This document shows positions 4,447 through 6,968 of a DNA stretch of 6,968 nucleotides, piece after piece (the stretch's first letter is position 1; the number at the start of each line of letters is the position of its first letter). The position numbers and the translations under genes are program-made. The notes under the pieces are model-generated. The model was not told where the DNA came from, did not search any database, and saw nothing but the letters and a program-made list of their open reading frames with translations. The DNA is from Intrasporangiaceae bacterium (GTDB taxonomy: Bacteria > Actinomycetota > Actinomycetes > Actinomycetales > Dermatophilaceae): NCBI GenBank assembly GCA_012518475.1, contig JAAYSB010000234.1:1-6968 (forward strand). The letters run 5' to 3'.

Positions 4447-5316
4447 GTGACTTCTGCGAAGAACCCCCTCGACGACATCGTCGGCGCCCTGCACCACGGC
4501 CGCTGGATCGAGATCGACGGGGTCGTCAATATGCGCGACCTCGGCGGCCTGCCCACGGCCGACGGCGGCACGATCGCGCCGCGCCGGCTGATCCGCTCGG
4601 ACAACCTCCAGGACCTCTCCCCCGAGGCGGTCGACCACCTCGTGACCGAGATCGGCGTGCGCGACATCGTCGACCTGCGCAGCGAGACCGAGCTGCACGT
4701 CCTCGGCGACGGACCGCTGCGCCGCGTCGAGTCCCTCGCCCACCACCACCACTCGCTGCTGCCCAAGCGGGCCGTCGAGAACCGTGGGCCAATAAAAGCC
4801 CCGCCGGCCCCGGGACACGCCAACACCGCCGAAGGGGCGGACGTCGGCCTCGGTTCGCCCTGGAAGAAGTACGACGGCCGGCGTGACGCTGAGTACTGGG
4901 CCGACCACTACCTCGGCTATCTCTCCAAGCGCCCGGACTCGGTGAGCGCCGCGCTCGACATCGTCTCCCGCAGCTCCGGTGCGACGATCGTCCACTGTGC
5001 CGCCGGCAAGGACCGCACCGGCACCGTTATCGCTCTGGCCCTGTCCGTCGCGGGTGTCCCGGACGAGGTCATCATCGAGGACTACGTCCTCACCGACGAA
5101 CGGATCACCCGCATCCTCGGCCGCCTGGCGGCCCACCCCGTCTACGGCGAGGCGCTGAAGTCGCAGCCCGTCGACGACCAGCGCCCCAAGCCCGAGTCGA
5201 TGGTCTCGATCCTCGGCTCACTCCACGACGGTTTCGGCGGCGCCTCCGGCTGGCTCCGTGAGCAGGGCTGGTCGGAGGACGACCTCGGCCGCCTCCGCAC
5301 GCGCCTGCGCGGCTAG
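4447..5316 (+). CDS. Protein tyrosine phosphatase, Y_phosphatase3 (MptpB-like) family
   Basis: Predicted cytosolic cysteine phosphatase of 289 residues. The P-loop HCAAGKDRTG contains the nucleophile Cys184 and Arg190, with the Lys-Asp (KDR) insertion typical of bacterial Y_phosphatase3 enzymes such as mycobacterial PtpB, which act on phosphotyrosine, phosphoserine/threonine and phosphoinositides in vitro. The N-terminal signature VVNMRDLGGLPTADGGTI and RLIRSDNL, then VRDIVDLRSETE, also match the family. After the P-loop come TVIALALSVAGV and a DYVLTDE helix. The natural substrate cannot be inferred from the sequence. The start is placed at GTG 4447 because of the TACGAT hexamer six bases upstream; an in-frame ATG at 4426 would add seven residues. 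The gene follows the terminator of the array RNA and converges on the DUF4442 gene with only six bases between stops, with no terminator visible between them. Confidence 0.92.
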   Translation: MTSAKNPLDDIVGALHHGRWIEIDGVVNMRDLGGLPTADGGTIAPRRLIRSDNLQDLSPEAVDHLVTEIGVRDIVDLRSETELHVLGDGPLRRVESLAHHHHSLLPKRAVENRGPIKAPPAPGHANTAEGADVGLGSPWKKYDGRRDAEYWADHYLGYLSKRPDSVSAALDIVSRSSGATIVHCAAGKDRTGTVIALALSVAGVPDEVIIEDYVLTDERITRILGRLAAHPVYGEALKSQPVDDQRPKPESMVSILGSLHDGFGGASGWLREQGWSEDDLGRLRTRLRG

Positions 5317-5322
5317 AACTGT

Positions 5323-5787
5323 TCAGGCAGAGCGCTTCTCGCTGAGATACACGGTGATCGTCCCTTCGATGGTGACGGTGCCGTCGGTGCGGATCGAGCG
5401 CACCCGCACGGGCACGTCGCCGGTCTGCTCCCAGTCGGCCGGGTCGCTGTCGGCGACGCAGAGCAGGTCACTCGTCGCTTTGGCGACATAGCTGAGCTCC
5501 ATCCCCTTGGGGATCCACCGCATACCCCGTGGGCAGCTGGCCTCGGCGAGCAGTCCCATGGCCGCCTCGAGTCCGTTGACGGCGGCGATGACGTGCACGG
5601 TGCCGATGTGGTTCTCCACCGCCCGCCGCTTCGGCAGCACGACCTCGGCGTGGAACGGCTCGAGGGTGCGCACGTGAGGGCGGATCGTCCCGAAGTACGG
5701 CGCCTTGCGCACGACCATCCGCGAGAACAGCCACGTCCCTCCCGGGACGCGGGAGAGACGGCGGAAGATTCCAAGGGTGTCGGCCAT
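5323..5787 (-). CDS. DUF4442 domain protein (hotdog-fold, thioesterase-like)
   Basis: 154-residue protein of the DUF4442 family, which belongs to the hotdog-fold superfamily that includes acyl-CoA thioesterases. No activity has been assigned with confidence. Visible family features: an N-terminal amphipathic segment (GIFRRLSRVPGGTWLFSRMV), PYFGTIRPHV, then RRAVENHIGTVHVIAAVNGLEAAMG, whose ENHIGTVH resembles the catalytic-region helix start of hotdog enzymes, and strands ending in VTIEGTITVYLSEKRSA. The start ATG at 5787 has no Shine-Dalgarno but a TAGGGT hexamer six bases upstream, so the mRNA is probably leaderless. It lies 70 bases downstream of the TfoX-domain gene on the same strand. Confidence 0.87.
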   Translation of the reverse strand: MADTLGIFRRLSRVPGGTWLFSRMVVRKAPYFGTIRPHVRTLEPFHAEVVLPKRRAVENHIGTVHVIAAVNGLEAAMGLLAEASCPRGMRWIPKGMELSYVAKATSDLLCVADSDPADWEQTGDVPVRVRSIRTDGTVTIEGTITVYLSEKRSA

Positions 5788-5793
5788 GTCGAC

Positions 5794-5799
5794 ACCCTA
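5794..5799 (-). promoter_or_regulatory. -10 element of the DUF4442 gene (leaderless start)
   Basis: TAGGGT on the minus strand (TAnnnT), six bases before the ATG at 5787. No clear -35. A small inverted repeat, CTCAC (5822-5826) with GTGAG (5836-5840) and nine bases between, lies just upstream of where the -35 would be and could be an operator; that last point is weak. Confidence 0.5.
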
Positions 5800-5857
5800 G
5801 ACACCGCAGGGGTTTGCGCCGCTCACCTTTCGCGTGTGAGGCCCGCCACCCGCCGGT

Positions 5858-6211
5858 CTAGCGCTTCTTCTTTTCCTTCGGCGGCAGGGTCTCGGTGATC
5901 TCCTGCGCGCCGCGCACCCAGAACGCGACCTCGTCGTCATCGGTGCCGTCCGGAAGGGTGACCCAGCCGCGGAAGGGCCGATCACTCGCGGGTGGGAAGC
6001 CGACAGCGCCTGGCAACGACTGAGCCTCCTCGAGCCGCTCCGTGGCAACCCGCACGCCCATCCGGTCCCCGAAGAGGCACGCGAACATCTGGGCGTTGGA
6101 CTCGACGAAGCCGCCGAGCTGACCGAACATCGGACGGATGAGCACCCCCGGGCCGCCGACGATCTCGCGGAACCACTCCTTGGTCTCGTCCGTGGGTCTG
6201 GGCATCGGCAT
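5858..6211 (-). CDS. TfoX N-terminal domain protein
   Basis: 117-residue protein made of a single TfoX_N domain. The diagnostic part is RPMFGQLGGFVESNAQMFA (about residues 26-44), followed by LFGDRMGVRVA and later WVTLP and FWVRGAQEI. The tail PPKEKKKR is basic. In gamma-proteobacteria TfoX/Sxy controls competence, but stand-alone TfoX_N proteins are widespread in actinobacteria with unknown roles, so a competence function should not be assumed. The ATG at 6211 is used; Met3 at 6205 is the alternative. No Shine-Dalgarno is present, but TAGAGT lies seven bases upstream, suggesting a leaderless mRNA. It sits 36 bases after the lepA stop, with no terminator seen between, so read-through from lepA is also possible. 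Confidence 0.88.
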   Translation of the reverse strand: MPMPRPTDETKEWFREIVGGPGVLIRPMFGQLGGFVESNAQMFACLFGDRMGVRVATERLEEAQSLPGAVGFPPASDRPFRGWVTLPDGTDDDEVAFWVRGAQEITETLPPKEKKKR

Positions 6212-6218
6212 GGGGCCG

Positions 6219-6224
6219 ACTCTA
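6219..6224 (-). promoter_or_regulatory. -10 element of the TfoX-domain gene (leaderless start)
   Basis: TAGAGT on the minus strand (TAnnnT), seven bases before the ATG at 6211, within the 36-base gap after lepA. The -35 would fall at or inside the lepA 3' end; none is obvious. Confidence 0.45.
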
Positions 6225-6247
6225 TGACGGCCGGGCGGTGCGTGCGG

Positions 6248-6968
6248 CTACTTCTTGGCCTTGGCTCCGGAGTCGTCGGAGGAGAGGGCAGCGATGAAGG
6301 CTTCCTGCGGGACCTCGACCCGACCGACCATCTTCATCCGCTTCTTGCCCTCCTTCTGCTTCTCGAGGAGCTTGCGCTTGCGGCTGATGTCACCGCCGTA
6401 GCACTTGGCCAGGACGTCCTTGCGGATGGCGCGGATGTTCTCGCGGGCGATGATCCGCGAGCCGATCGCGGCCTGGATCGGCACCTCGAACTGCTGCCGC
6501 GGGATGAGCTCCTTGAGCTTGGTCGCCATGGCGACGCCGTAGGCATACGCCTTGTCCTTGTGGACGATCGCGGAGAACGCGTCGACGGTCTCGCCCTGGA
6601 GGAGGATGTCGACCTTGACCAGATCGGCGACCTGGTCGCCGTCGGGCTCGTAGTCGAGCGAGGCATACCCGCGTGTGCGGGACTTGAGCTGGTCGAAGAA
6701 GTCGAAGACGATCTCGGCCAGCGGCAGGGTGTAGCGCAGCTCCACCCGCTCCTCGCTGAGGTAGTCCATGCCGCCGAGGCTGCCGCGCTTGGACTGGCAC
6801 AGCTCCATCACGGCACCGATGAACTCGCTGGGCACGAGGATCGTCGCCTTGGTGATCGGTTCGCTGATCTCATCGACCTTCCCCTCGGGGAAGTCGGAGG
6901 GGTTGAGCACCTCGACCTCGGTGCCGTCCTCCATCGTGACCTGGTAGACGACGCTGGGGGCGGTGGAG
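6248..6968 (-). CDS. lepA: LepA / elongation factor 4, C-terminal 239 residues (5' end beyond window)
   Basis: LepA is a membrane-associated ribosomal GTPase involved in translation initiation and back-translocation. The GTPase domain lies outside the window. The frame is open to the right edge, beginning STAPSVVYQVTMEDG, so the Met at 6934 is internal and not a start. The fragment holds the EF-G-like C-terminal domain (EPITKATILVPSEFIGAVM, then KRGSLGGMDYL, LPLAEIVFDFFDQLKS, RGYASLDYE) and the LepA-specific C-terminal domain (LVKVDILLQGETVDAFS, IVHKDKAYAYG, LKELIPRQQFEVPIQAAIG, then IIARENI, RKDVLAKCYGGD and SRKRKLLEKQKEGKKRMK). It ends with a short acidic-basic tail, SSDDSGAKAKK. All conserved blocks are intact, with no frameshift. 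It is the first gene of a minus-strand series with the TfoX and DUF4442 genes. Confidence 0.97.
   Translation of the reverse strand, partial: STAPSVVYQVTMEDGTEVEVLNPSDFPEGKVDEISEPITKATILVPSEFIGAVMELCQSKRGSLGGMDYLSEERVELRYTLPLAEIVFDFFDQLKSRTRGYASLDYEPDGDQVADLVKVDILLQGETVDAFSAIVHKDKAYAYGVAMATKLKELIPRQQFEVPIQAAIGSRIIARENIRAIRKDVLAKCYGGDISRKRKLLEKQKEGKKRMKMVGRVEVPQEAFIAALSSDDSGAKAKK

Noticed and set aside
5314..5325. A terminator between the convergent phosphatase and DUF4442 genes
   Set aside because: Only six bases separate the stops and no hairpin with a T tract is visible on either strand; the transcripts probably overlap.
2923..6700. Preference for TAT over TAC in Tyr-Ala pairs (TATGCC) in hemW and lepA
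   Set aside because: Noticeable in several places, but the second DUF4870 gene uses TACGCC twice and the phosphatase uses TACGGC; the count is too small to support transfer or a sequence-avoidance claim.

Overview
This is a high-GC chromosomal segment of an actinobacterium. The gene set (hrcA with a CIRCE operator, a DUF3097 gene, hemW and lepA), the very high G/C at third codon positions and the GTG starts all fit. A family-level guess of Micrococcales, possibly near Intrasporangiaceae/Dermatophilaceae, is only an impression. The window is mostly ordinary housekeeping sequence, with no sign of a mobile element, CRISPR array, tRNA or rRNA.

Layout: (1) 1-622, minus strand: the N-terminal part of hrcA, the heat-shock repressor, running off the left edge. 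(2) 623-758: a compact divergent control region with a good CIRCE operator (724-748) and facing -10 elements for hrcA and for the plus-strand gene. (3) 759-2578, plus strand: a DUF3097 gene with TOPRIM-like motifs, then two related DUF4870 small membrane proteins. A strong 14-bp hairpin terminator at 2610-2642 separates these from (4) hemW (2697-3935, minus), a radical-SAM heme chaperone. (5) 3936-4446: a 511-base stretch without a protein gene. Its left part has two perfect inverted repeats. Its right part looks like an undescribed small RNA on the plus strand: six consecutive hairpins closed by C(YYCG)G tetraloops, then a textbook intrinsic terminator. (6) 4447-5316, plus: a protein tyrosine phosphatase of the Y_phosphatase3/MptpB type. 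(7) 5323-6968, minus: a DUF4442 hotdog-fold protein, a TfoX N-terminal-domain protein and the C-terminal 239 residues of lepA (EF-4).

How it fits together: hrcA, hemW and lepA are the conserved stress/translation neighbourhood seen in many actinobacteria. HrcA should bind the CIRCE and control itself, and the geometry suggests the DUF3097 operon may share that control. Several genes have no Shine-Dalgarno sequence but carry a -10-like hexamer 6-7 bases before the start codon, so they are probably transcribed as leaderless mRNAs.

The main point of interest is the hairpin-array RNA at about 4140-4410. Arm sequences differ between hairpins while pairing is kept, and all three wobble pairs in the array proper work only in the plus-strand transcript. 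That argues for a real structured RNA rather than a chance palindrome cluster.
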